From the NCBI RefSeq assembly GCF_000224415.1, contig NZ_AFXQ01000005.1, positions 1 through 64,000 on the forward strand: a stretch of DNA of 64,000 nucleotides. Reading direction: 5' to 3'. The notes under the pieces are model-generated. The model saw nothing but the letters and a program-made list of their open reading frames with translations. It was not told the origin of the DNA and searched no databases. Shown one piece after another: positions 26,241 to 34,060 of this stretch. The DNA comes from Citricoccus sp. CH26A (GTDB taxonomy: Bacteria > Actinomycetota > Actinomycetes > Actinomycetales > Micrococcaceae). The translations under genes were made by a program, and so were the position numbers. Position 1 is the first letter of the stretch; each line of letters starts with the position of its first letter.

Positions 26241-26269
26241 AACGGCTCTTCGGTTGTGACTGCGCTCAC

Positions 26270-26298
26270 ACCTTAGCGGTGCGCCGCGTTTCTGGCAA
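26270..26298 (-). promoter_or_regulatory. promoter of the riboswitch-sdaA-cycA unit
   Basis: On the minus strand TTGCCA (complement of 26293-26298) and TAAGGT (complement of 26270-26275) are separated by exactly 17 bases. The predicted transcript would begin near 26262, some 20 bases before the first riboswitch aptamer. Confidence 0.7.
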
Positions 26299-26315
26299 CA
26301 CGGCCGTGACGTTCC

Positions 26316-26840
26316 GTGACGATCGGATCCGCCAACGAGGTGGACGAGTTCGCCCGCGGGTTCGGCGTGGAGATCAACCCGGACCGCACCGACATCACCG
26401 GACTGGCCGTCGGCGACTGCTTCAACGGGTTCGAGGACGTGGGCAATGCCGTGACCACCGTGGACTGCACCGAGGAACACGACTCCGAGTTGCTCCACGT
26501 GGTCACCGTGCCCGAGTCCGTGAACGAGTTCCCCGGCGAGCACCGGGAACACCTCTGGCTCGAACCCGAGGACGCATGCCTGGGGACGGCGTTCGAGGAC
26601 TACGTCGGGGAGCCGTACGAGTCCTCAGGCTGGGACGTATACACGTTCCGACCCACGGAACGAGCCTGGGCCGAGGGAGACCGCACCATCCAGTGCGTGG
26701 TCTACAGCCTGGAGGGCGAGTCCTGGACGGGCAGCCCCTCCACGGGCGACGCCGAGGTCATCCCCTTCGTGGGACCGGACGATGCGCCCTTCGAGGCACC
26801 GGCGACCACGTCCCCGGACACCGACCCCGTCGAGAGCTGA
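26316..26840 (+). CDS. septum-formation-domain protein, apparently lacking its membrane anchor
   Basis: A 174-residue acidic protein. VGDCFNGFEDVGNAVTTVDC and TEEHDSELLHVVTVPES, with later Cys residues (EDACLG, IQCVVYS), match the extracellular septum-formation domain of actinobacterial membrane or secreted proteins, where paired cysteines form disulfides. The first possible start (GTG 26316) comes right after an in-frame stop at 26307, and no signal peptide or helix precedes the domain. There is also no ribosome site. Either the N-terminal anchor has been lost, or the true start and anchor were removed when the divergent riboswitch promoter region formed. Function unknown. Confidence 0.6.
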   Translation: MTIGSANEVDEFARGFGVEINPDRTDITGLAVGDCFNGFEDVGNAVTTVDCTEEHDSELLHVVTVPESVNEFPGEHREHLWLEPEDACLGTAFEDYVGEPYESSGWDVYTFRPTERAWAEGDRTIQCVVYSLEGESWTGSPSTGDAEVIPFVGPDDAPFEAPATTSPDTDPVES

Positions 26841-26902
26841 CCCGCCCACCACGGCGGCCGGAGCCGGCTCGCCGACCGCGCGAGCGGTCGACGACGGCGG
26901 CG

Positions 26903-28618
26903 CTACCGGGACCGCAGTGCGGGTGCATGGCTCCGCTCGGGCGCGGAGTCACCCGCGGGCTCGTGGTTCGAGCCGGGCATGACGATCGAGAGGCTGCCCG
27001 TGGCCAGCGGTTCGGACTCCACCGTCCGCTCGATCCGGGTGGCCAGCGGCTTCTCCGTGACGAACACCAGCAGGACGGCGGCGATCAGGCCCAGCGGCGC
27101 GATCCACAGGAAGATCGGGGTCAGGGCGTCCGAGTAGGCGGTGATCACCAGGTCGTGCAGCGGATCCGGCAGGGCGGACACCGCGGCCGGGGTCAACGAC
27201 TCCGCACTGCCCATCTGGCCTGCACCCGCCGAGGGCAGTCGCTCGACCAGCAGCCCGGCCAGCCGCGAGGCGAACAGGCTGCCGACCAGGGAGGAGCCCA
27301 GGGTGGCGCCGATCTGGCGGAAGTAGTTGTTGGAGGCCGTGGCGGTGCCGACCATGGTGACGGGGAAGGTGTTCTGCACGATCAGCACGAGGTTCTGCAT
27401 GGACAGGCCGAGGCCCATCCCCAGCAGGGCCATGTAGCCGCAGGCCATCCAGAGGGGCTGGTGCGGGTCCATCAGGGACAGCAGGACCAGGGCGACGGCG
27501 ATGACCAGCGCGCCCACCACGGGGTACCACTTGTACTTGCCGTACCGGGAGATCAACGCCCCGGACGCCGTCGAGGTGAGCAGCATGGCACCCATCATGG
27601 GGATCATCGCCAGGCCGGCGACGGAAGCGTCCAGGCCGAAGGACATCTGCAGGTACGTGGGCATGTACCCGAGGGCGCCGAACATGGCCACGCCGATGAA
27701 CAGGCCGGCCACGGTGGTCAGCACGAAGTTGGTCTCGCGGAACAGGGACATCGGGATCAGGGGCTCGGCGGTGCGCCGTTCGACCAGCACGAAGACGACG
27801 CCGGCCACGACGGTCACGGCGATCAGGCCCAGGATGACCGGGTCGGACCACGCGTAGGTGCCACCGCCCCAGGTGGTGACCAGCACCAGGGCGGTGGTGG
27901 CGACGGCGATCAGGGACATCCCGTACCAGTCCAGGGTCGGGCGACCGTGGCGGTGGCGGGGCAGCTTGAGGAAGAAGATCGCGGCCAACAGGGCCAGCAC
28001 GCCGATCGGGATGTTGATCCAGAAGGCCCAGCGCCAGCCGGGTCCGTCCGTGAACCACCCGCCGAGCAGGGGGCCCACCACGGAGGCCAGGGCGAACACC
28101 CCGCCCATGACGCCCATGTACTTGCCGCGCTCCCGGGCGGGGACCACGTCGGCAATGGCCGCCTGGGCCAGGATCATCAGTCCACCACCGCCGATGCCCT
28201 GGATGACGCGGGACAGGATCAGCATGCCCATGTCCCCGGCCAGGCCGCCGACCACGGAGCCAAGCATGAACAGGCTGATCGCGGCGATGAGCAGCGGCCT
28301 GCGGCCGATCTGGTCACCGACCTTGCCGTAGATCGGCATGACGATGGTGGTGGCCAGGATGTAGGCGGTGATGACCCACACCATCTGGCTCACCCCGTTG
28401 AGCTCGCCCACGATCGTGGGCAGGGCCGTGGCGAAGACCGTCTGGTTCAGCGCGGCCAGCAGCATCGCCAGCATCAGGCCGACGAAGAGCGGGACGAGCG
28501 TCCCCGGGGGGATCGTCGAATCGGCCTCGGCCCGGTTCGGGGACGCACCGGAGGCGCCGGCCTTCGTCGAGGCGGTGGCGGTGGGACTTCGACGGCGGTC
28601 GCGGGGGGTCTGGGTCAT
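26903..28618 (-). CDS. DHA2-type (EmrB/QacA) multidrug MFS exporter
   Basis: A 571-residue, 14-helix drug:H+ antiporter-2 protein. Signatures: LNQTVFATALPTIVGEL in helix 1, GKVGDQIGRRPLL (motif A), RVIQGIGGGGLM, and motif C VFALASVVGPLLGG. The first 40 residues and last 45 are polar. The start ATG at 28618 overlaps the stop of the upstream TetR gene by 4 bases (ATGA) and has an AGGAAG site, so translation is coupled. The longer open frame reaching 28798 runs inside the TetR gene and is rejected. It most likely exports a toxic hydrophobic compound whose presence is sensed by the TetR partner. Confidence 0.92.
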   Translation of the reverse strand: MTQTPRDRRRSPTATASTKAGASGASPNRAEADSTIPPGTLVPLFVGLMLAMLLAALNQTVFATALPTIVGELNGVSQMVWVITAYILATTIVMPIYGKVGDQIGRRPLLIAAISLFMLGSVVGGLAGDMGMLILSRVIQGIGGGGLMILAQAAIADVVPARERGKYMGVMGGVFALASVVGPLLGGWFTDGPGWRWAFWINIPIGVLALLAAIFFLKLPRHRHGRPTLDWYGMSLIAVATTALVLVTTWGGGTYAWSDPVILGLIAVTVVAGVVFVLVERRTAEPLIPMSLFRETNFVLTTVAGLFIGVAMFGALGYMPTYLQMSFGLDASVAGLAMIPMMGAMLLTSTASGALISRYGKYKWYPVVGALVIAVALVLLSLMDPHQPLWMACGYMALLGMGLGLSMQNLVLIVQNTFPVTMVGTATASNNYFRQIGATLGSSLVGSLFASRLAGLLVERLPSAGAGQMGSAESLTPAAVSALPDPLHDLVITAYSDALTPIFLWIAPLGLIAAVLLVFVTEKPLATRIERTVESEPLATGSLSIVMPGSNHEPAGDSAPERSHAPALRSR

Positions 28619-29238
28619 GAAAGCTTCCTGTAGAGGTCTTGGAACAGTTCGATCGCGTCGAGGACGGCCTCCGGCTCCAGCTGTCCGGTGGGCAGCGGGC
28701 CCTGGGCCATGATCACGTAGCGCAACGGGGTGCCCGCCGCGGTGGTCAGCATCCGGGCGGTGTCCTCGACCCCGTGCCCGTGCAGTCCCTGCGACCACTC
28801 CGGATGGCCGGCCATCGCCGCGGCGAGCGCGCGTTGGACGAGGTCCTCACACTCCAGGGACAGTTCCCGGCGCCGGATGAGCAGGTGCGGGAACTTGGCG
28901 AACAACCGGCCCCGGCGCTCGACGTCCCCCTCGGCGTAGGCGCTGCGGCTGACGCCGAGCATCAGCTCCGTGGTGCGGCGCAGCAGGCCGTCCCCGTCCA
29001 GGAATCCCTCGGGCAGTTCCGGGGGCTGGGGGCTGCGGACGCCGAGGATGGCGTCCTCCTTGGTGGGGAAGTAGTTGAAGAAGGTCCGCTGGGACACTCC
29101 GGCCTCGCTGGCGATGGCCTCGACGGTCACGCAGGGGATGTCCTCGTCCAGGGCCAGTCCGGCGGCTGCGTCGTGGATGAGATTCCACGTCTCGAGCTTT
29201 TTGCGCTCGCGCAGGGAGAGGGTATCCGCAGGGGTCAT
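28615..29238 (-). CDS. TetR-family repressor of the DHA2 exporter
   Basis: A 207-residue regulator. The N-terminal helix-turn-helix covers about residues 8-58 (LRERKKLETWNLIHDAA, then IASEAGVSQRTFFNYFPTKED). The C-terminal part is the variable ligand-binding and dimer domain. It is the first gene of a two-gene unit with the exporter (4-base overlap). A near-perfect palindrome at 29257-29281, just upstream, is the probable operator for autorepression. Start 29238 chosen; the frame is open to 29274 but would run into the operator and promoter. Confidence 0.9.
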   Translation of the reverse strand: MTPADTLSLRERKKLETWNLIHDAAAGLALDEDIPCVTVEAIASEAGVSQRTFFNYFPTKEDAILGVRSPQPPELPEGFLDGDGLLRRTTELMLGVSRSAYAEGDVERRGRLFAKFPHLLIRRRELSLECEDLVQRALAAAMAGHPEWSQGLHGHGVEDTARMLTTAAGTPLRYVIMAQGPLPTGQLEPEAVLDAIELFQDLYRKLS

Positions 29239-29256
29239 GGACCATATTTTTGCACG

Positions 29257-29281
29257 ACTGCATGTTGTGCACAACTGCAGT
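29257..29281. promoter_or_regulatory. TetR operator (palindrome)
   Basis: The centre GTTGTGCACAAC (29264-29275) is a perfect 12-base palindrome. It is flanked by ACTGCA on the left and TGCAGT on the right, with one extra T breaking the left arm. It lies 19-43 bases before the TetR start and overlaps the probable promoter, the usual place for a repressor site. Confidence 0.8.
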
Positions 29282-29339
29282 GATCTGGCCCACGCTGCCC
29301 GTCACGGCGCGCACGCGGACCCCTCCGACGGCCGAAGGC

Positions 29340-29389
29340 CAAAGGATGACCCGGAACACCCCGCATCGGGCGTTCCGGGTCATCCTTTG
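29340..29389 (-). terminator. strong hairpin after the hydroxycarboxylate carrier
   Basis: Perfect 18-bp arms at 29340-29357 (CAAAGGATGACCCGGAAC) and 29372-29389, with a further CCCG/CGGG pair inside the loop. It lies 24 bases past the end of the minus-strand carrier. On that strand the stem begins and ends in A/T-rich bases. Confidence 0.85.
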
Positions 29390-29413
29390 ACCTCTGGATA
29401 CTCGGGGTGAGGA

Positions 29414-30865
29414 TCAGCCGACCAGCAGCGGCACCATCAGCGAGGTGACGAACAGCACCAGGGTGCCGCCGATGCGGTTGGTGATGGCCGCGAACGGCAT
29501 GAGGTGCATGCGCTCGGATGCGCTGAGGACGGAGACGTCGCCGGATCCGCCGGTGTCCGCCATGACCAGGCCGGGCACGATCGCCGACTCCACGAAGTTG
29601 AACTTCACCAGCCAGCCGATGACGCCGGCGGAGAGCCCGGCCACGAGCACGCACAGGAACGTCAGGACGATGAAGGACGGATCGGCCAGGGAGACGAGGA
29701 CCTCGTCGATCTTGATGTAGGTCAGGGAGACCCCCACGAGCAGGGCCGGGACCAGGACGGCGTTGATCAGCTCTCCCCAGTCGGTGGCGGAGGCCTCGAG
29801 GTCCTTCGGCAGCCACCCGGTCAGCTTCAGGACCACCATGATGATGATCGCCCAGGCGTAGGGATGCAGGAACTCCAGGTACGCGCCCAGCAGTTCACCG
29901 ACCACGAAGATCACCGCGGCGAACAGAAGGCCCTTGCCGAGCGCGATGTACGTGGAGGTGTCGGCCTTCTTCGGCATCGACAGCTCGCCGCGCGTGCCCT
30001 GGACGCGCATCAGGTCGCCGTTGCCGCTGAAGCCCAGGAACAAGGTCGGCCGGTTCTTGCCGATGCCGTTGAGCAGCCCGGCGATGATGATGCAGAAGAC
30101 GTTGGCCAGCACGACGGCGGACATCAGGTCGCCCATGAACGCGGAGGCGTCCTGGCCGGTGCGGGAGGCGTACATCTCGGACATGGGCAGGGCGCCCAGG
30201 CCGAGGCCGCCGGCCATGATCGGCGCGGCCACCAGCAGGATGCCCTCGATGAACCCCCTGCCGAACAGCAGGGACACCAGCCCGATCACCACGAACGTGG
30301 CCACCATGGTGCCCACCACGGGCACGGCGAACCGCGGGCCGGCCTTGACCAGCAGTGCGCGCGGCATGCCGAGGATGGAACCGGCGATGATCGCCATGAC
30401 GAAGAAGTCCAGGAAACCCTGCTCGTCGATGAAGGTGCCGGCCACGGTGATGATCGGTTCCGGGATGGCACCGAAGTAGGCCAGCGTGGCGGGGGCGAAG
30501 GTGCAGAGGATGGTCGGCAGGCCGTAGTCCCGGATCAGGGGGACCCGGTTGCCGAGCCAGATGAACAACCCGCCCAGCAGAATGGTCACCGCGAAGCCGG
30601 AGAGCATGGACGGTGCCAGGACCCCGGTGGCGGCGGCCGTGAGCACGACGCCGGCCATCACCAGGTAGAGCGCGATCGGCACGCTGGCGATCCGTTTCCA
30701 TGACGCCCCCGCGTAGTGGACACCCGGGCGGCCGTCGACGTCGTTGGCGACAGGGTGGCCCAGGCCGCCCTCGGACGCGGGATCGGTCCCGGCAGTGAGC
30801 TCCTGCTCGATCGCCTCGCGATCGCCGTGAGACTCCGTGGTCTCGTCGGTGGAGGTGGTGGACAT
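29414..30865 (-). CDS. 2-hydroxycarboxylate transporter (CitS/MleP family)
   Basis: A 483-residue polytopic carrier of the 2HCT family. Both re-entrant-loop signatures are present: PIMAGGLGLGALPMSEMYAS in the first half and ADTGGSGDVSVLSASERM in the second, followed by FAAITNRIGGTLVLF with the substrate-binding Arg. About 60 polar residues precede the first helix. Known members use sodium or protons to import citrate, malate or lactate, all of which carry a 2-hydroxy-acid group. It is the last gene downstream of a CoA-transferase and a lyase, so citramalate or a related 2-hydroxy acid is the likely cargo. A strong hairpin follows. Confidence 0.9.
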   Translation of the reverse strand: MSTTSTDETTESHGDREAIEQELTAGTDPASEGGLGHPVANDVDGRPGVHYAGASWKRIASVPIALYLVMAGVVLTAAATGVLAPSMLSGFAVTILLGGLFIWLGNRVPLIRDYGLPTILCTFAPATLAYFGAIPEPIITVAGTFIDEQGFLDFFVMAIIAGSILGMPRALLVKAGPRFAVPVVGTMVATFVVIGLVSLLFGRGFIEGILLVAAPIMAGGLGLGALPMSEMYASRTGQDASAFMGDLMSAVVLANVFCIIIAGLLNGIGKNRPTLFLGFSGNGDLMRVQGTRGELSMPKKADTSTYIALGKGLLFAAVIFVVGELLGAYLEFLHPYAWAIIIMVVLKLTGWLPKDLEASATDWGELINAVLVPALLVGVSLTYIKIDEVLVSLADPSFIVLTFLCVLVAGLSAGVIGWLVKFNFVESAIVPGLVMADTGGSGDVSVLSASERMHLMPFAAITNRIGGTLVLFVTSLMVPLLVG

Positions 30866-30943
30866 GGCAGTCCCTTTCGTCAGGTGGGGGTGAGGATAGC
30901 GGGCCCCTGAGAGCCCGGGGGCCCGGGATGCCCGGGGTGAAGG

Positions 30944-31819
30944 TCAGGCGTGGGAGGGTTCGGCGAGCCGGGGGGCCGTGGCGAGCAGGTTCCGGGCCAG
31001 GGCGGTCACCTCGGCCAGCGCGGCCTCGTCGATCCCGGTCTGGTGCCCGGCGGCGTGCAGGTGGCGGACCAGCTCCCCCGTGGAGAGGTTGCCGGCCGCG
31101 CCCGGGGCGAAGGGGCAGCCGCCGTACCCTCCGAGGGCGGCGTCGAAGCGGGTGATGCCCCGCTCGATCGCGGCGTCCACGGTGGCCAGGGCCTGACCGT
31201 GGGCGTTGTGCAGGTGCAGGTAATAGGTCAGGCCCGGTTCACCGGCGAGCACGTGGTCGAGGCTGGCGATCAGCTCGTCCGTGGGCGTGGTGCCCAGGGT
31301 GTCGGCCAGGCCGATGTCCGTGACGCCCATGGCCTTGAAGGACCGGACCATCCACAGCAGGTGCTCCGGATCGATCGCGCCCTCGAACGGGCAGGTGAAC
31401 GCGGTCGAGATGCCGGCGAAGAAGTCCACGCCGGGATGGGCCGCCACCTGCTCCCCCAGTCCCGCCAGGGCCTGTTCGATCCCCTGCCCGGCGTTGGCCG
31501 AGGAATGCGCCTGGCTGGCGGAGGTGACGATCTGCACGTGCCGGGCCCCGGCCGCCACCGCCCGCTCCACGCCCCGGCCGTTGAGCGTCAGGACGGTGAG
31601 CTCCGCCGTCGTGCCCTGCTGGAGGGACCGCAGGACCTCCTCGGCCCCTGCCATCTGCGGAACCCGCTTGGGGTTGACGAAGCTGGCGACCTCCATCCGC
31701 CGCACGCCCGCCGCGGTGATGGCCGCGCCGATCTCGACGCGCTGCGCGGGAGTCAGGGTGACGCGCTCGTCCTGGAGGCCGTCGCGCAGGAAGACGTCGG
31801 TGACCTGGATGGCGGTCAT
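30944..31819 (-). CDS. HMG-CoA-lyase-like enzyme, candidate citramalyl-CoA lyase
   Basis: A 291-residue TIM-barrel lyase. VFLRDGLQDERVTLTPAQRV carries the family's metal-binding Arg-Asp pair, YLHLHNAHGQALA the two histidines, and LGGYGGCPFAPGAAGN the Gly-Gly-Cys-Pro signature with the catalytic Cys. Members split 3-hydroxy-3-methylglutaryl-CoA, or in some bacteria (R)-citramalyl-CoA to acetyl-CoA and pyruvate. Its start shares one base with the CoA-transferase stop (TGATG), so the two are co-translated. No leucine-degradation genes are nearby, and the carrier downstream is for 2-hydroxy acids, which favours the citramalyl-CoA reaction. A longer open frame to 32728 is a shadow. Confidence 0.87.
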   Translation of the reverse strand: MTAIQVTDVFLRDGLQDERVTLTPAQRVEIGAAITAAGVRRMEVASFVNPKRVPQMAGAEEVLRSLQQGTTAELTVLTLNGRGVERAVAAGARHVQIVTSASQAHSSANAGQGIEQALAGLGEQVAAHPGVDFFAGISTAFTCPFEGAIDPEHLLWMVRSFKAMGVTDIGLADTLGTTPTDELIASLDHVLAGEPGLTYYLHLHNAHGQALATVDAAIERGITRFDAALGGYGGCPFAPGAAGNLSTGELVRHLHAAGHQTGIDEAALAEVTALARNLLATAPRLAEPSHA

Positions 31820-33063
31820 CAGCGCACCGCCTCGGTGCCGATGGCGGACGCGGCGGCGATCTGGTCCTCGTCGAACCCTGCGACCTCGCGCAGCACCTGT
31901 TCGGTGTGCTCGCCCAAGTCCGGACCGATCCAGGCGACCCGGCCGTCGTGGCCGGGGATCTTGGGGACCACGCCGGGGAAGCGGATCAGCTCCGGTTCGT
32001 CCTCGATGACGACCTCGTGGGTCTCGATCATGCCGCGGGCGATGTAGTGCTCGTCCTGGGCGATCGACGGGGCGTCGTACACCGGGCCGGCCGGCACGCC
32101 CTCCTCGCTGAGCACGTCCAGGACCTCCTTGAGCGGGCGGGCGCCGGTCCACTCGGAGATGACGCCGTTGAGCTCCTCCTCGCGGGCGCCGCGGGCCTCG
32201 GTGGTGGTCAGGGTCTCGTCCTCGGCCAGGTCCGCACGGCCCACGGCGCGCATCAGGCGCTTGAACACGGAGTTGGAGTTGCCGCCGATGACCACCTCGA
32301 GGCCGTCCCCGGTCGGGTAGGAACCGGTGGGCACCACGCCGGGCAGTCGGCCGCCGGTGCGCTTGCGGACCATGCCGTAGGCGTCGTAGTCCGGGACGAG
32401 GGACTCCAGCAGGCTGAACACGCCCTCGTAGAGGGCCACGTCCACGACCTGCTGGCCACGGGTGTCCCCGCCGCGGGCCTTCTGGAGCATGAGCATCAGG
32501 GCACCGATGACCCCGTAGAGTCCGGCGACGGTGTCTCCCATGGAGGCGGCAGCGCGGCCGGCCGGGCGGTCCGGCTCCCCGGTGATGTAGCGCAACCCGG
32601 CGAAGGACTCGGCCGAGCTGCCGAATCCGGCCCGGTCCTTGTAGGGGCCGGTCTGGCCGTAGCCGGAGATCCGGACCATCACCAGGTCCGGGTTCTGGGC
32701 CATCAGCTCCTCCGGGCCCAGCCCCCACTTCTCCAGGGTTCCGGGCCGGAAGTTCTCGATCACGACGTCGGCGCTCGCCGCCATCCTCAGCACGGCCTCG
32801 CGGCCGAGCTCGCTGCGCAGGTCCAGGGCGACGGACTTCTTGTTGCGGCCCATGGTGCGGAACAGCATCGAGGTCTGGCCCCGGGTCTTGCGCCAGTCGC
32901 GCAGCTCGTCGCCACCGGCGGGGCGCTCGATCTTGATGACCTCGGCACCGAAGTCGCCGAAGAGGCGGGCCGCGAACGGGGCGGCGATGAAGCTGCCGAG
33001 TTCGATGACGCGGATGCCCTCCAGGGGCAGGGTGTTCGTCCCGGTATTGATGGCTTCGCTCAC
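31819..33063 (-). CDS. CaiB/BaiF (class III) CoA-transferase
   Basis: A 414-residue class III CoA-transferase: PLEGIRVIELGSFIAAPFAAR at the N-terminus (first 20 typical residues), DFGAEVIKIERPAGGD, KKSVALDLRSELGRE, and the catalytic Asp in ASMGDTVAGLYG near residue 170. It would move CoA from an acyl-CoA (for example succinyl-CoA) to a carboxylic acid. GTG 33063 is chosen over an upstream ATG at 33090 because a GGGAGGA site precedes it. It leads the operon transferase-lyase-carrier, and a perfect 21-base palindrome lies 19 bases upstream. By analogy with the succinyl-CoA:citramalate transferase next to a citramalyl-CoA lyase in Chloroflexus, citramalate is a reasonable substrate. Confidence 0.9.
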   Translation of the reverse strand: MSEAINTGTNTLPLEGIRVIELGSFIAAPFAARLFGDFGAEVIKIERPAGGDELRDWRKTRGQTSMLFRTMGRNKKSVALDLRSELGREAVLRMAASADVVIENFRPGTLEKWGLGPEELMAQNPDLVMVRISGYGQTGPYKDRAGFGSSAESFAGLRYITGEPDRPAGRAAASMGDTVAGLYGVIGALMLMLQKARGGDTRGQQVVDVALYEGVFSLLESLVPDYDAYGMVRKRTGGRLPGVVPTGSYPTGDGLEVVIGGNSNSVFKRLMRAVGRADLAEDETLTTTEARGAREEELNGVISEWTGARPLKEVLDVLSEEGVPAGPVYDAPSIAQDEHYIARGMIETHEVVIEDEPELIRFPGVVPKIPGHDGRVAWIGPDLGEHTEQVLREVAGFDEDQIAAASAIGTEAVR

Positions 33064-33081
33064 GCGATATCCTCCCGCTCG

Positions 33082-33102
33082 GTTTCCCATCAGATGGGAA
33101 AC
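33082..33102. promoter_or_regulatory. 21-base palindromic operator before the CoA-transferase operon
   Basis: Arms GTTTCCCATC (33082-33091) and GATGGGAAAC (33093-33102) are perfectly complementary around a central A. A further GTGGGAA half-site occurs just upstream at about 33115. Position (19 bases before the start) and symmetry fit an IclR-type repressor or activator site for the neighbouring regulator. Confidence 0.8.
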
Positions 33103-33336
33103 GCTTGCTATTTAGTGGGAAGACAGTAGCAATGAGTGATCGGGCTCACAACACCCCGTGTCAATGTTCTTCGACGCCGCAGGTCAGGCCTGGCCTCCGG
33201 GCGCGGGAACCCGGGACGTCCACGGTCCGGGGCCGGTGCTCCGCGGCACCGCCCACGAGCGCGGGGCCACTCAGGGCGGGCGTCACCGGGGGCGGGCGTC
33301 ACGGGGGGGCGCCATCGGGGGTGGGCACCCCCGGCC

Positions 33337-33993
33337 TCAACTGAGACGCAGGGTCTCCATGACCTCCGCGAGATGCTCCGCCGCCTCGACGGTCAGGGGC
33401 CCGAAGTCCTCTCCGGGGCTGCCCACCACCCGGGCCAGCGGCACGGCGACGCAGACGGCCCCGAGCAGTTCGCCCCGGACGGTCACCGGCGCGCTGACGG
33501 AGCCCAGTCCCGGGGTGCGCATCCCCACGGACTCCACCCAGCCCCGCTCCCGGACCGAGGCCAGGGCCTCGTCCTCGGCGGCGAGCAACCGCCCCGCCGA
33601 TCCCGCGGGCAGGGGTTGACGGGTCCCCGGGGGCAGGGTGGCCCGCAGCGTGTGCGTGCTGTCCACGCTGGCCAGGCACAACCGGTCCCCGCCCCGCCGC
33701 ACCCACAACTGGGAGGTCTCACCGGTCCGGTCACGGAGCGCGGTGAGGATGGGCAGTGCGGCGTTCTCGAGGGCGGACCGGACGAAGCGGCCGCCGCGGC
33801 GGAACCGGCCGTCCGGATCACGGCGCAGGAACTCCAGTTCGGCCATCGACAGGGCGAGCCGGTGCACCGTGGACACGGACAGCTCCGTGCGGCGGGCGAT
33901 GTCGCTCGCGGAGGCCGGGCCGGCCTCCACGGCGTCGAGGATGGCGGCCACCCGCTCCAGCATGCGGTTGCCACCACCCTCACGTTCGCTCAT
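33337..33993 (-). CDS. IclR-family regulator of the hydroxycarboxylate operon
   Basis: A 218-residue protein, somewhat short for the family. The winged helix spans about residues 8-65 (ASASDIARRTELSVSTVHRLA) and the effector domain follows, ending GELLGAVCVAVPLARV. It is upstream of the CoA-transferase on the same strand with a 273-base gap holding the 21-base palindrome. A TAAGAT box ends exactly 6 bases before the ATG, with no ribosome site, so the message is probably leaderless. It is the obvious candidate to bind the palindrome and sense the imported acid. Confidence 0.88.
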   Translation of the reverse strand: MSEREGGGNRMLERVAAILDAVEAGPASASDIARRTELSVSTVHRLALSMAELEFLRRDPDGRFRRGGRFVRSALENAALPILTALRDRTGETSQLWVRRGGDRLCLASVDSTHTLRATLPPGTRQPLPAGSAGRLLAAEDEALASVRERGWVESVGMRTPGLGSVSAPVTVRGELLGAVCVAVPLARVVGSPGEDFGPLTVEAAEHLAEVMETLRLS

Positions 33994-34037
33994 GCACTCA
34001 TCTTAGAGAGCGGGGAGGGAGCCTTCTCCCCACACCA

Positions 34038-34057
34038 CCCTCCACCGCAACGGAGGG
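34038..34057 (-). terminator. small hairpin after the ThDP enzyme
   Basis: CCCTCC (34038-34043), loop ACCGCAAC, GGAGGG (34052-34057). It lies just past the end of the minus-strand gene. Short and without a T-run, so only a weak call. Confidence 0.4.
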
Positions 34058-34060
34058 CGG

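Noticed and set aside
31820-32728. N-terminal extension of the lyase frame to 594 residues
   Set aside because: The extra part is a shifted reading of the CoA-transferase gene; the lyase family begins at ATG 31819.
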